Below, piece by piece: positions 15,994 to 24,666 of a DNA stretch of 64,000 bases. How positions within the stretch are numbered: position 1 is the stretch's first letter; every line of letters starts with the position of its first letter. Both the position numbers and the translations under genes were made by a program. The notes beneath the pieces were generated by a model. That model saw only the letters and a program-made list of their open reading frames with translations. It was not told the DNA's origin and searched no databases. Origin of the DNA: Verrucomicrobiota bacterium (GTDB lineage Bacteria; Verrucomicrobiota; Verrucomicrobiia; Limisphaerales; UBA8199). The DNA lies in the NCBI GenBank assembly GCA_003176045.1, contig PSRM01000346.1, positions 40,726 through 104,725 of the forward strand, given 5' to 3'.

Positions 15994-17562
15994 TTACGGC
16001 CACCAGTTCGCCCCATCGCTTGTGAAAGTAGCGCTGTTGGTAGGCCCGATCCTCCAGAAAAGAGTCGTGCCGATAGTCTGCGCTCCATTTGCGTTAGTCA
16101 CGGTTACACTGCCGGTAGCCGTTGCGCAAACCACACGGATCTGCTTGCCTGGCTGTGTGGCCGAGTTCGTAGCGTCCAGCAAGGTAATCAGTTGGTTGGT
16201 GCCAGTGCAGAATAAAACCGCATCAGAAATGGCGCATGCGTAGTTGGTGCTGAAGGCTGGTTTGGTTTGCGGGATGAGGCCACCCAGCGTGGTGATCGGC
16301 CCGCTAAAGTTGCCGCTCCCATTGACATCGAGTGTCGCTGCGGGATTCGCGACACCGACGCCCACGCTTCCACCGGATTTCATCAAGATCACGCTGCCAA
16401 ACGCCGCCGCATTGTTGCTGATCTCCAACGCCGACCGATACGCTCCATTACCGTAATAACCGATTTCCGTTTTTGTTCCCGTGCCAATGCTGAAAAACAG
16501 AAGATTATCAGACGTCGCCAACATTTCGCCGGACGGGTACTCGGAACCCGCGGACACGTTGTTGTAGATTGTCAGCGGGTTGATGTTGCCGATGATCGTG
16601 TTTCCACCGTAGGGCTGAATGGCCAGGTCGCGCACGACGCCGCTTCCAGCAGCGGAAGCGCCCACCACAGCCCTGCCGTTGAAAATTCCGGCAGGCGCCT
16701 TTTCCAGATGCAGAAACTCTCCGTTCAGGCTGTTGGTGACAAAGTCAGTTGAACATATATCCATCCACGTCTGAGCTGGCGCTCCGTTCGGCATCAAGTC
16801 AAACGCGATCCCGGAATTGCCGGTCGGCCTGAAAAACGGGATGGGTGTCGTCCACCAGGTGCCGTTGCCCAATTGGAACGGGTTGACTCCACCAACGCTC
16901 AAATTGCCGTTCGTATCACCATAAAAAGTCGTGTTGGTTAAGCCAGCACCTGGCCAGAGCGTGCCTGCTGTTAAATTTGTGAGGCCGCTGCCATCGCCCG
17001 CGAACTGATTGCCGGAATTGGTGAACAGGACCGTGCTGCCATAGGTTCCCGAAATCTGGGTCGAGGGCACCGTTCCGCTCAATTGTGCAGCCGGTAGATT
17101 GCCGACCAAGTTGCTGGCGCTCCCAGCCACTATCGCATACGGAGTGGAGGTGAGCGGTTGAAACGGTCTTAGCAGCGAGTATTCGGTCGTATTATTCGTC
17201 CTCACCGCCACGCCCAGCCAAAGGTTCGATCCGCCGTAAACGTTGCCAAAGTCCAGTGTGGTAGTAAAGCGGCCGCTGGAGACCGGCACGGCGGTTGCCG
17301 CTATGGGGCCGGCAACCAGGTTGGAACCCAACGAATCTGCCGCGAGCCAAAACTCGAAATCATAGAACCCCTCGACAAGGTTACCACTGGCTGCGAGTCG
17401 CCCCTGATACGTAAATGCTGTGCCCTGGGCGTGGATCCGGGATGGAGACATAGCCGCCAGGACGGCTGGAAGCACTATCATCAAACAACGTTTCACAACT
17501 GCTTTTCTGTGGCGTATTGATCCGCGGCTGAACATTCTGCCAGATTGTTCTGAATAAGTCAC
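15994..17562 (-). CDS. Secreted FTYQGRL-type repeat protein
   Basis: A 522-residue exported protein. The hydrophobic stretch CLMIVLPAVLAAMSP, ending in a likely cleavage site before QGTAFTYQGRL, is a Sec signal peptide. The remainder is rich in Gly, Asn, Thr and Ser and resembles trimeric tail-fibre or adhesin stalks (for example NLVGNLPAAQLSGTVPS and GDGSGLTNL). A GVGVANPAATLDVNGSGNFSG segment is typical of large families of surface proteins in Verrucomicrobiota. It lies 1 bp from the Wzm permease stop side, inside the export locus. A cell-surface role is inferred. No peptidase S74 chaperone domain is visible. Confidence 0.65.
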   Translation of the reverse strand: MTYSEQSGRMFSRGSIRHRKAVVKRCLMIVLPAVLAAMSPSRIHAQGTAFTYQGRLAASGNLVEGFYDFEFWLAADSLGSNLVAGPIAATAVPVSSGRFTTTLDFGNVYGGSNLWLGVAVRTNNTTEYSLLRPFQPLTSTPYAIVAGSASNLVGNLPAAQLSGTVPSTQISGTYGSTVLFTNSGNQFAGDGSGLTNLTAGTLWPGAGLTNTTFYGDTNGNLSVGGVNPFQLGNGTWWTTPIPFFRPTGNSGIAFDLMPNGAPAQTWMDICSTDFVTNSLNGEFLHLEKAPAGIFNGRAVVGASAAGSGVVRDLAIQPYGGNTIIGNINPLTIYNNVSAGSEYPSGEMLATSDNLLFFSIGTGTKTEIGYYGNGAYRSALEISNNAAAFGSVILMKSGGSVGVGVANPAATLDVNGSGNFSGPITTLGGLIPQTKPAFSTNYACAISDAVLFCTGTNQLITLLDATNSATQPGKQIRVVCATATGSVTVTNANGAQTIGTTLFWRIGPTNSATFTSDGANWWP

Positions 17563-17563
17563 G

Positions 17564-18388
17564 TTAAATCACGTCCGCAAAGCTCTTTTCAGCCCGACGG
17601 AAGTACCACGTGCCTGAGAGCAGTAGCACGACCACGACACAGCAGGCCATCCAGACTGCCGGCCAATCCAGGGCCGGACCGCCGGGCAGTATGGACCAAC
17701 GAAAGCCCTCAATGACGCCCACCATCGGGTTTAGCTCGTACAGCCAATGCCATTTGGCCGGAACCACGCTGCTGCTGAAGCCGACCGGGGAAACGTAAAG
17801 CCCGAACTGGACGATGAATGGAATGATGTATCGGAAGTCCCGGTATTTGACCGTGAGCGCGCACAGCCAAAGCCCCGCGCCAAAGGCTGCGCCGAAGGCA
17901 ATGACAACAAATAAGGGCAGCGCAATGATGCGTGAATCAGGCGCAAGGTGATACCACGTCATCACGAAGGCCATCAGGCCGAGCGTGATCAGAAAATCCA
18001 CGAAGCTGGTGATGACCGCCCCTGCAGGAACGATGAGCCTGGGGAAATAAACCTTGGAAATCAAATTGGCGTTCCCCACCAGGCTGTTGCCGGATTCGGA
18101 CAGGCTGGTTGCAAAGAACTGCCACGGCAGCATGGCCGCCATCACGAACGGCGCATATGGGCCGCCGCCGGGGGCGTTCAGTTTCGCAAACTGATTGAAC
18201 ACAACCGTGAGCACTACCATGGTCAAAAACGGGCGCACAATCGCCCACGAAACACCGATGACCGTCTGCTTGTAGCGGACCAGGATGTCGCGCCAGGCAA
18301 GAAAATAAAACAGCTCCCGGTAACGCCACAAATCGCGCCAGTAATTCCTTTCGGAACGCCCGGATTCGATGACTAGTTCCGGAGTCAT
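17564..18388 (-). CDS. wzm: Polysaccharide ABC transporter permease (Wzm-like)
   Basis: A 274-residue inner membrane permease of the ABC-2 type with six predicted spans. The N-terminus has YRELFYFLAWRDILVRYKQTVIG, the cytoplasmic coupling helix typical of Wzm/KpsM-like exporters. It is followed by FAKLNAPGGGPYAPFV and a C-terminal GTWYFRRAEKSFADVI, the canonical end of the family. It pairs with the Wzt ATPase at 13695-15083. Its start overlaps the epimerase stop by 4 bp. Confidence 0.9.
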   Translation of the reverse strand: MTPELVIESGRSERNYWRDLWRYRELFYFLAWRDILVRYKQTVIGVSWAIVRPFLTMVVLTVVFNQFAKLNAPGGGPYAPFVMAAMLPWQFFATSLSESGNSLVGNANLISKVYFPRLIVPAGAVITSFVDFLITLGLMAFVMTWYHLAPDSRIIALPLFVVIAFGAAFGAGLWLCALTVKYRDFRYIIPFIVQFGLYVSPVGFSSSVVPAKWHWLYELNPMVGVIEGFRWSILPGGPALDWPAVWMACCVVVVLLLSGTWYFRRAEKSFADVI

Positions 18389-19443
18389 GCGTTTAGTTTA
18401 ACCAACGCGCTTTCATTCGCCCGCGCCCACGCATGAATATCCTGCACGATTTCGCGCACTGATTTTTTTGGACGCCAATTGGTTTTGGCGAACAACCGTG
18501 AATTGTCGCCGATGAAAATCCGCAAGTCTGCCGGCCGATTCCCTGAATCAGACCCGATCTCCACTCGCCGGCCAACAACTTCGCGGCACAAGTCTGTTAA
18601 TTCATAGAGCGACACACTGTTGTCCGCTCCACCGGCAACGTTTCCCAGCCAGCCATTCCACGCATCAAAGTTCCGAATTTGCTCCAGAATTAGCGCGCAC
18701 AGATCGCTGACGTGCAGAACGTCCCGCACCTGTTTGCCTTGCCCTCCATACCCGATGTAGCTGAGCCGCCGGCCAAAATGGTGTGCAAGGACCCACAGGG
18801 ATGCGACGCCCTGGTCCACTTTGCCGAATTGCCACGGACCGGCGATCACTCCGCACCGGTTGATCACCGCCCGGAGCCCGAACGCGCTTCGATACTCCTC
18901 GATGAGTTGTTCGGCAGCCAATTTGGTGAAGCCATAAAGCGAGCGGGCGCCGGCCATCCTGACGTCCTCAGACACTCCGCGCGAGCTGATTCCACAATTC
19001 CCATTGTCCTGCCACGAAAACCGTGTGGCCTCTTCCCGCCATGGATGCTTTTCAAGTGTGGCGATGGGATAGACCCTGCTGGTGGACAGGAATATAAATC
19101 CGGAGTTCCATTCACGGGCCTTTTCGAGGCAGTGGTAAGCCCCGCCGAGATTCGTTTCGAAAAGATAATCTGGTGAGCCATTCTGGCCGGCCAATACAGA
19201 GGGCTCGGCGGAGCACTCAATCAAGAAGTCGAACGGCCCGGCGGGGAACGTGTCCGCCTGGCGAACATCTCCGCGCGAAAAAGTAATTCCCGCTGCTTCC
19301 AAGCGAGGCACATTCAACTCCGAGCCGCACCGATACAGGTTATCCATGCACACGACCTCCGCCTCGGGCCATTCCCGCCTGAACGCCAGCGAGAGATTCG
19401 AGCCTACAAACCCGGCACCGCCTGTAATGAGAAAACGCATCAA
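18385..19443 (-). CDS. NAD-dependent sugar-nucleotide epimerase (CDP-paratose 2-epimerase-like)
   Basis: A 352-residue extended short-chain dehydrogenase. It shows the Rossmann motif FLITGGAGFVGSNL, a serine-rich STSRVYP region, and the catalytic YGFTKLAAEQ tyrosine-lysine pair. The CSAEPSVLAG segment and NRCGVIAGPWQFGKVDQG resemble CDP-paratose/tyvelose 2-epimerases and related NDP-sugar epimerases. It makes the precursor sugar for the glycan. Exact substrate uncertain. No CDP-glucose pathway partners are visible. Confidence 0.78.
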   Translation of the reverse strand: MMRFLITGGAGFVGSNLSLAFRREWPEAEVVCMDNLYRCGSELNVPRLEAAGITFSRGDVRQADTFPAGPFDFLIECSAEPSVLAGQNGSPDYLFETNLGGAYHCLEKAREWNSGFIFLSTSRVYPIATLEKHPWREEATRFSWQDNGNCGISSRGVSEDVRMAGARSLYGFTKLAAEQLIEEYRSAFGLRAVINRCGVIAGPWQFGKVDQGVASLWVLAHHFGRRLSYIGYGGQGKQVRDVLHVSDLCALILEQIRNFDAWNGWLGNVAGGADNSVSLYELTDLCREVVGRRVEIGSDSGNRPADLRIFIGDNSRLFAKTNWRPKKSVREIVQDIHAWARANESALVKLNA

Positions 19444-19488
19444 GTGGGAGATAGGAGATGGAAGTTGGAAGATAGAAACCCTAAGACC

Positions 19489-20562
19489 TTAATTCCCATT
19501 TCCCATCTTCCATTTGCCATAGATCTCCTCGAACACCGCATCGAGATTCTTGCTGATATCCCAACCCGGGTAATGGGTCCGCATTTTCGTCAGGTCGCTG
19601 ATGTAGCAGATGTGGTCGCCTTCGCGGTTTTTATCCACGTATTCAAAATTCATTTTCTTGCCGCTCAAAGTGGCCGCGCGATCAAATGCTTCGAGAATCG
19701 AAACGCTGTTGCCTCGCCCGCCTCCGATGTTGTACACCTCGCCGCAGCGGGGGTTTTCGTAAAATGCATGAATGAACCGGGCCACATCGACCGAGTGAAT
19801 GTTGTCCCGAACTTGCTTGCCTTTGTAGCCATACACTTTGTAGGCCTTGCCTTGGACATTGCATTTCACCAGATAGCTTAGGAAGCCATGCAGTTCCACA
19901 CCGCTGTGGTTCGGGCCTGTCAGGCAGCCGCCCCGCAAACAGCAGCTCTTCAGCCCAAAATAGCGCCCGTACTCCTGCACCATGACATCTGCTGCGACCT
20001 TGGACGCGCCGAACAGGCTGTGCTTGCTTTGGTCTATAGGAAAATCCTCCCTGATCCCACCCGCGTAGGCTGGATCTTCATAATCCCAGCGCGTTTGGGT
20101 TTCTTTTAGTCGAATGGTGTTGGGCCGGTCCCCATAGACCTTGTTTGTGCTCATGTGTACGAACACAGCCCCCGGCGCGTTGCGGCGGGTCGCCTCGAGC
20201 AGATTTAACGTCCCAACTGCGTTAACGTCGAAATCGTCGAATGGGCGCGAGGCTGCCAGGTCGTGGCTCGGCTGCGCTGCGGTGTGGACGATCAGCGAAG
20301 GCTTGAGCGTTTCGAGCAAACCTCCAACGCTCGCCCGATCGCGAATATCCAACTCGTGGTGCTTGAAACTTTTGTGCGTAGCCAGAAGCCTGTGTTGATT
20401 CCACCGCGTATCCCCTCCTGGCCCGAAAAACTCCGCCCGCATGTTGTTGTCCACACCATGCACCTGCCACCCCAACCGGCTGAAATAATCCACTACTTCA
20501 GAACCAATTAGGCCGGAAGAGCCAGTGACTAATAGGGTGACCACAGGACTACAAGGCGACAC
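19489..20562 (-). CDS. NAD-dependent sugar-nucleotide epimerase (RfbE/paratose epimerase-like)
   Basis: A 357-residue extended SDR enzyme. It has [40 protein letters not shown], the [19 protein letters not shown] catalytic segment and [21 protein letters not shown]. The last two match CDP-paratose 2-epimerase (tyvelose epimerase) relatives. It is probably paralogous to the adjacent epimerase. As the first gene of the locus on this strand it may be preceded by its promoter in 20563-20817, but none is convincing. Confidence 0.8.
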   Translation of the reverse strand: MSPCSPVVTLLVTGSSGLIGSEVVDYFSRLGWQVHGVDNNMRAEFFGPGGDTRWNQHRLLATHKSFKHHELDIRDRASVGGLLETLKPSLIVHTAAQPSHDLAASRPFDDFDVNAVGTLNLLEATRRNAPGAVFVHMSTNKVYGDRPNTIRLKETQTRWDYEDPAYAGGIREDFPIDQSKHSLFGASKVAADVMVQEYGRYFGLKSCCLRGGCLTGPNHSGVELHGFLSYLVKCNVQGKAYKVYGYKGKQVRDNIHSVDVARFIHAFYENPRCGEVYNIGGGRGNSVSILEAFDRAATLSGKKMNFEYVDKNREGDHICYISDLTKMRTHYPGWDISKNLDAVFEEIYGKWKMGNGN

Positions 20563-20788
20563 CGTGCAAGCTGCCGCCCTTGGTTGAATTGCCGAATTTC
20601 AGCAAAACCAATGTTCGCGTTTGACACCAGTGGCGAGTCTCTCAACGCCTACAACCTGTTGTATATGTTGGCCTGAACACCCACAGCATTGAGTGTTGAA
20701 GCCTTCGAGACACAAGGGTTTGGATTCCTTGCTCTCACATCATCTAGCCAGCAACCCGCTAGCCAATCAGCCCCAAAATGTGCTAAAG

Positions 20789-20819
20789 ACGACGGACTAC
20801 GGACTACGGACCAGTGACT
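20789..20819. repeat. GGACTAC tandem repeat
   Basis: Tandem ACGGACT(AC) units lie immediately after the GbsR-like gene stop, in the gap 20563-20817. They belong to the same family as the repeat inside wzt. Apart from this no gene is seen in the gap. Confidence 0.65.
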
Positions 20820-21507
20820 ACTTCCCCAGCACACGCTCGATCAAAGGCAGCACGCGTCGAACGTTTTTACCCCAGCTCCGCAACATCTTTACCCTGGCTG
20901 CGACATGGTCTTTCTGGTCCTTCGGCAGTGCGGGAATCATTGCTGAAACCCTGTCCAGTCGCTCGCCTCCACCCTCCAGGTGCGGAGCGATTTGATCCCG
21001 CAAAAAGCGACCCGCCAGCTTTCGCAGCTCAGCCACAGCCTCATAGTGCGTACGCCTGTCCCCGCCGATATAGACCGTGCGAATCGCCCCAATCCCACGC
21101 AAAAACCGCAGTCCCTGGCTGGCCGAGCCTTTGCTGAGTCCTAACCGAAGGATCAGGTCGTCCATCGCCAACGGACGCGCGGAAATGAAAAGAAGCCCGT
21201 AGATCTCGCCCAGAGATCTCGGTTGCCCTAAAATGCGCGAAACCTGCACAAACATCTCAATAATCTCGGTTTCCAAGGGACTTACTCCCGTGGACGGACG
21301 AGCCTCGCCTTCCAGGAGCGCCCAACTCTGTTGGGCGCGTCTCGCACTGACTCCCGTGGATGGGGCGACAACGGCTTCCAAATTGGTTTCAAGCGGCATC
21401 TTAATCGCCTCCGAGGCACTCCCAGCCCCTTCTGTCGCTTCCGTGGGCACGGGCAGTTTGTCTGGTTCCTGGGCGGGAGGTTCTGATTTTTCAACAATGA
21501 GTGGCAT
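20818..21507 (-). CDS. GbsR/MarR family transcriptional regulator
   Basis: A 229-residue winged-helix DNA-binding protein. The core IYGLLFISARPLAMDDLILRLGLSKGSASQGLRFLRGIG and VYIGGDRRTHYEA is characteristic of GbsR-type regulators, which often control compatible-solute uptake. The N-terminal 90 residues are proline/glutamate-rich and contain a duplicated PSTGVS segment created by a 66-bp direct duplication. The start at 21507 was preferred over the upstream ATG at 21588 because a palindrome (21539-21560) and a promoter-like region lie between them. It probably autoregulates through that palindrome. Confidence 0.82.
   Translation of the reverse strand: MPLIVEKSEPPAQEPDKLPVPTEATEGAGSASEAIKMPLETNLEAVVAPSTGVSARRAQQSWALLEGEARPSTGVSPLETEIIEMFVQVSRILGQPRSLGEIYGLLFISARPLAMDDLILRLGLSKGSASQGLRFLRGIGAIRTVYIGGDRRTHYEAVAELRKLAGRFLRDQIAPHLEGGGERLDRVSAMIPALPKDQKDHVAARVKMLRSWGKNVRRVLPLIERVLGK
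21280..21363. repeat. 66-bp direct duplication around a hairpin in the regulator gene
   Basis: Two 18-bp near-identical copies (acttactcccgtggacgg at 21280 and actgactcccgtggatgg at 21346) lie 66 bp apart, exactly 22 codons. A gcgcccaactctgttgggcgc palindrome lies between them. This looks like a small in-frame insertion with a duplicated flank. Confidence 0.7.
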
Positions 21508-21538
21508 AGTCAGCGCATTTTTATCAGAAGTGTCTATT

Positions 21539-21560
21539 TTGTTCAATAAAAAATGAACAA
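21539..21560. promoter_or_regulatory. Palindromic operator candidate upstream of GbsR-like gene
   Basis: TTGTTCA and TGAACAA form a perfect 7-bp inverted repeat with an 8-bp AT-rich spacer. A TTGAAC hexamer overlaps the palindrome on the minus strand, with a GATAAA box 15 bp downstream, resembling a promoter. It is a plausible autoregulatory site. Confidence 0.45.
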
Positions 21561-21592
21561 AATGTTCCCGGACTACTCCCAATGTCACCCAT

Positions 21593-21720
21593 TGTTACGG
21601 CCGCGTTACGGCCGCGTTATGGGTTTTGTAACGGGTGTTACCTCCGGTAAACACGGCCTTGTTACGCTGTTACGGGTTTTTCGGGGGGACACACTTCACA
21701 CTTCACACTTCGGGGGGGAT
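21593..21720. repeat. GTTACGG and ACTTCAC repeat clusters
   Basis: Several TGTTACGG/GCGTTACGG units (21593-21675), with one inverted GTAAC copy, are followed by tandem ACACTTC units (21690-21710) in the regulator upstream region. The rest of the gap 21589-21835 is pyrimidine-rich, and no gene is seen. Confidence 0.6.
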
Positions 21721-21835
21721 ACACCGCTCATCAGGCCCTTCTACTCGTTCTTAGTTCTTAATCCTAATCTTTCATCTTTCTCTTAATCTTAATCTCCGTT
21801 TACCACTATTTGATGTTTTTTACCGCTATTTACGG

Positions 21836-22810
21836 CTATTTGCCGGTTTTTTTAATAACCTCTTTCAGATTCACAGGCACCCCTCCCATTCGTTTGCTCT
21901 GGTCCGCAGCTTCCATGAACGCCAGAATCTCAATCGTTTCCTCAGGTTTCACCGGCGCCACTCCCGTTTTGAAAAAGTCCATGATCGCTACCACCAATTG
22001 CACGTAGCCTTCAAACGACCCCGCTTCTGCCTCGCCTTTTTCACCCCAGGCTAATCCCGCGAAGCCCTGGTCTTCATGAAGGATACCCGTGCGCCCACCA
22101 CTCCATTGGCCCACCACCTCGATTTTGCCCGTCAGATTCGTGCCGCGCTGAACGGTTTCACAGCCAGTTCCAAGCACCGTAAAAAGGGCTTCAACGCCGT
22201 GAACACCGTACCAGAATAGGTCCGGATGATGCGGCTCCAGCTCGCAGGGTCCATGGGTTTCCATAAGGAATACCTTTCCGAGCGAGCCCTTTCGCAAAGC
22301 CTGCGAAGCCTTCGCGAACCGCAACCCCGACGAACTGAAGACCGGAACCTTTGCCGCTTTCGCCAACCTGAAGATTTCAATGGCATCTCGAAGTGAGCCC
22401 GCCATCGGCTTGTCAATGAACACCGGTTTCCGCGCCTGCAACACTGGCCTTACCTGTTCCAGGTGCGGGCGACCATCCACGCTCTCCAAAAGCACCGCAT
22501 CCACATTCCGGCAAAGTTCATCAATCGTGTCGTAAATCTTGACTCCGTATTTATCCCGAAGCACGCTCGTGTACTCCTCCACCCGTGAGGCACTTGACGG
22601 AATGTCCGGACTTCCTCCCTTATAGGCTGCCACAATTTTCCCTCCCGAGACGTGTCCCTTGGCCTGCGGATTATTGAGCACCTCCGTAAACGCCGTGACA
22701 TGCGAAGTGTCACATCCAATGATCCCCAGGCGCAGGTCGGCGCCAGATGCCAGGCTCAGCATTGAGCCGCACACAGCAAGAAACAAACACCTGCCGCAAA
22801 CACCAAACAC
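21836..22810 (-). CDS. Exported Gfo/Idh/MocA-type oxidoreductase
   Basis: Predicted NAD(P)-binding oxidoreductase acting on a sugar or sugar derivative. The Rossmann start is LRLGIIGCDTSHVTAFTE, followed by DAVLLESVDGRPH and FIDKPMAGSLRDAIEI, the EKP-like motif of the family with Asp for Glu. A hydrophobic stretch before LRLG (CLFLAVCGSMLSLASGA) looks like a Sec signal peptide. Part of it is encoded by the GGTGTTTGG repeat at 22785-22973. A GTG at 22810 gives a sensible signal peptide, an ATG at 22762 gives none, and the longest frame (ATG at 22987) runs through the whole repeat. Confidence 0.7.
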   Translation of the reverse strand: MFGVCGRCLFLAVCGSMLSLASGADLRLGIIGCDTSHVTAFTEVLNNPQAKGHVSGGKIVAAYKGGSPDIPSSASRVEEYTSVLRDKYGVKIYDTIDELCRNVDAVLLESVDGRPHLEQVRPVLQARKPVFIDKPMAGSLRDAIEIFRLAKAAKVPVFSSSGLRFAKASQALRKGSLGKVFLMETHGPCELEPHHPDLFWYGVHGVEALFTVLGTGCETVQRGTNLTGKIEVVGQWSGGRTGILHEDQGFAGLAWGEKGEAEAGSFEGYVQLVVAIMDFFKTGVAPVKPEETIEILAFMEAADQSKRMGGVPVNLKEVIKKTGK

Positions 22811-23007
22811 CAAACACCGCAGGCAAACACCAAACACCAAACACCAAACACCAGAGAAGCTCCAAACATCAAATTGCAATTCTTCAAAACCGCGGTGTTT
22901 GGTGTTTGAGTCTTGGTGTCGCTGTGGTGTTTGGAGCTTGGTGTCTGGTGTTTGGAGCTTGGTTTTAGGTGTTTTATCCGTATTCATCCGTTTTTATCCG
23001 TGGTTAA
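22785..23007. repeat. AAACACC / GGTGTTT inverted repeat plus ATCCGT repeat
   Basis: Tandem CAAACAC units (22785-22852) face GGTGTTT units (22894-22970), with aagctccaaa and ttggagctt sub-arms. A CCGTATTCATCCGTTTTTAT-type tandem follows (22975-23007). This is the same family as 1340, 46028 and 47911. It occupies the start region of the Gfo/Idh gene. Confidence 0.85.
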
Positions 23008-23066
23008 GATTCCGGTTTAAGGCAAAACGCTAACCAGCCGGGGGCACGATTTCAACGGCAATTCCC

Positions 23067-23095
23067 TTGAAGATTGACCTAAGCCTTGGTATAAA
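23067..23095 (+). promoter_or_regulatory. Sigma-70-like promoter of the lysine aminotransferase gene
   Basis: A -35 TTGAAG and a -10 TATAAA are separated by 17 bp. The predicted transcription start would be only about 2-4 nt before the ATG at 23105, so the transcript may be nearly leaderless. Initiation at the ATG at 23111 is possible. Confidence 0.5.
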
Positions 23096-23104
23096 TTAAC
23101 GGCT

Positions 23105-24493
23105 ATGCAGATGATGGAAGACACTCAGAAGCCGGCAGCAACGGAAGATAGGCAGGGCCCCGCCCGGGGCGTCCGAGCGCCCATCACGCCGAAAGGCGCC
23201 ATCGCTGAGTTGGAGGGGCACATCCTCGTGGATGGCTTCAAGATAGTGTTCGATGCTCAGAAAAGCCAGGGCTCGTGGTTTGTGGATGCCGCCACTGGCC
23301 GCAAGTTGCTCGACCTTTATAGCTTCTACGCCTCACAACCGATCGGATTTAATCATCCTTACTTTGATCGACCGGAGGTGAAAGCGGATCTGCTTACAGC
23401 AGCAAAGGTCAAGGTGGCCAATGCGGATGTCTATACCGTTCAATATGCTGAGTTCGTCAGAACCTTTGCGCGGGTCGTCGGCGCTCCCGGCCTGCCGCGT
23501 TACTTTTTCATCGAAGGCGGGGCTCTGGCTGTCGAGAACGCCATCAAAGCAGCCATGGATTGGAAGGTGCGCAAGAACCTGGCCGCCGGCCTCGGTGAGC
23601 GTGGAACGGAGATCATCCATTTCGAAAAGGCTTTCCATGGCCGCAGCGGTTACACCCTCAGCCTGACCAACACCGATCCCCGCAAAATCCTGCACTTCGC
23701 CAAATTCCCATGGCCCAGGATCCCTGCTCCATTCCTGGACTTCTCGTTGCCCGAAAAGGAACGGCTTAAAGCCGTAACCGAAAAGGAAAAACTAGCGGAA
23801 AAAAATATTCGCGAAATCATCTCTCAAAAAGGAACGGACATCGCCGCAATCATCATCGAGCCTATCCAGGGCGAAGGCGGCGACAACCATTTTCGCGGCG
23901 AATTCCTTCAGACCCTCCGCCGCATCTGTGATGAGAGCGGCATTCTGCTGATTTTTGACGAGGTTCAGTGCGGCATGGGTATCACGGGCAAGAACTGGTG
24001 TTGGGAACATTTCGGCGTAGCGCCAGATCTTATGGCGTTTGGTAAAAAGGCTCAGGTCTGCGGGGCGATGGCCGGTCCGCGGTTGGATGAGGTAAAGGAC
24101 AACTGCTTTAGGTTGCCCAGCCGGATCAGTTCGACCTTTGGCGGCAACTTTACCGACTTCGTCCGCTCGACTCATTATTTGCGCATCTTTGAGGAGGAAA
24201 ACCTGGTGGTTAATGCGGCATCCATGGGAGAAGTCTTCCTCGACGGCCTCCATGCCATGGCTCGCCAACATAAGGTCATCACCAGCGTTCGCGGTCGCGG
24301 TTTGATGCTCGCCTTTGATTTGCCCAATACCGCACTGCGCGACGCGTTCTGGAAAGGCGCCTACGAAATCGGGTTGCTCGTCGTACGCTGCGGTGAGCGC
24401 TCCATCCGCCTCAGGCCCGTTTTGGACGTGAAAGCCGGAATCATCCACGAAGCCCTCCGCCTCATGGATGAGCAGTGCCGCCGCTTGTCGTAA
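23105..24493 (+). CDS. lat: L-lysine 6-transaminase (lysine epsilon-aminotransferase)
   Basis: A class-III PLP aminotransferase of 462 residues that converts L-lysine and 2-oxoglutarate to 2-aminoadipate 6-semialdehyde and glutamate. Family marks are LDLYSFYASQPIGFNHPYF, FFIEGGALAVENAIKAAMDWK, FHGRSGYTLSLTNTDP, the PLP-contacting IFDEVQCGMGITGKNW and the Schiff-base lysine region LMAFGKKAQVCGAM. The long insertion before the EPIQGEGGD motif is typical of Lat enzymes. The next gene encodes the dehydrogenase for the product, which strongly supports lysine catabolism rather than beta-lactam precursor supply. Confidence 0.92.
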   Translation: MQMMEDTQKPAATEDRQGPARGVRAPITPKGAIAELEGHILVDGFKIVFDAQKSQGSWFVDAATGRKLLDLYSFYASQPIGFNHPYFDRPEVKADLLTAAKVKVANADVYTVQYAEFVRTFARVVGAPGLPRYFFIEGGALAVENAIKAAMDWKVRKNLAAGLGERGTEIIHFEKAFHGRSGYTLSLTNTDPRKILHFAKFPWPRIPAPFLDFSLPEKERLKAVTEKEKLAEKNIREIISQKGTDIAAIIIEPIQGEGGDNHFRGEFLQTLRRICDESGILLIFDEVQCGMGITGKNWCWEHFGVAPDLMAFGKKAQVCGAMAGPRLDEVKDNCFRLPSRISSTFGGNFTDFVRSTHYLRIFEEENLVVNAASMGEVFLDGLHAMARQHKVITSVRGRGLMLAFDLPNTALRDAFWKGAYEIGLLVVRCGERSIRLRPVLDVKAGIIHEALRLMDEQCRRLS

Positions 24494-24508
24494 GCGGCCT
24501 GCTTTCGA

Positions 24509-24622
24509 ACACGAATGGACACGAATACACACGAATAATGTCTTCTCCTATCAAGGCCGAGCCTCAGGCTGTAGGGCAGGCTTTCCAGCCTGCCGGTTCA
24601 CGGGGCTTTTAGCCCCGTGAAA
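24509..24622. repeat. ACACGAAT repeat and two hairpins
   Basis: An ACACGAAT tandem (24509-24537) is followed by hairpins gggcaggctttccagcctgcc (24573-24593) and ttcacggggcttttagccccgtgaa (24598-24622). They lie between lat and the dehydrogenase gene and could attenuate or process the shared transcript. Confidence 0.75.
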
Positions 24623-24666
24623 AACTTGATCTGTTTACCACTCATTTTGAACTTCAAGGATTCTAG

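Noticed and set aside
15994..17562. Prophage tail fibre
   Set aside because: The Gly/Asn-rich stalk resembles tail fibres, but a Sec signal peptide is present and no phage structural genes are near. It fits the secreted FTYQGRL-type family better.
20563..20817. A tRNA-like stretch (ttcgagacacaagggtttggattcc)
   Set aside because: No acceptor stem, anticodon arm or proper T-loop GGTTCRANYCC could be built.
22785..23007. CRISPR-like spacing of AAACACC repeats
   Set aside because: Units are only 7 bp, tandem without unique spacers, and appear as facing arms. No cas genes are nearby.
23792..24532. A 246-codon minus-strand frame opposite the lysine aminotransferase
   Set aside because: Antisense of a well-supported aminotransferase, with no domain or start signal of its own.
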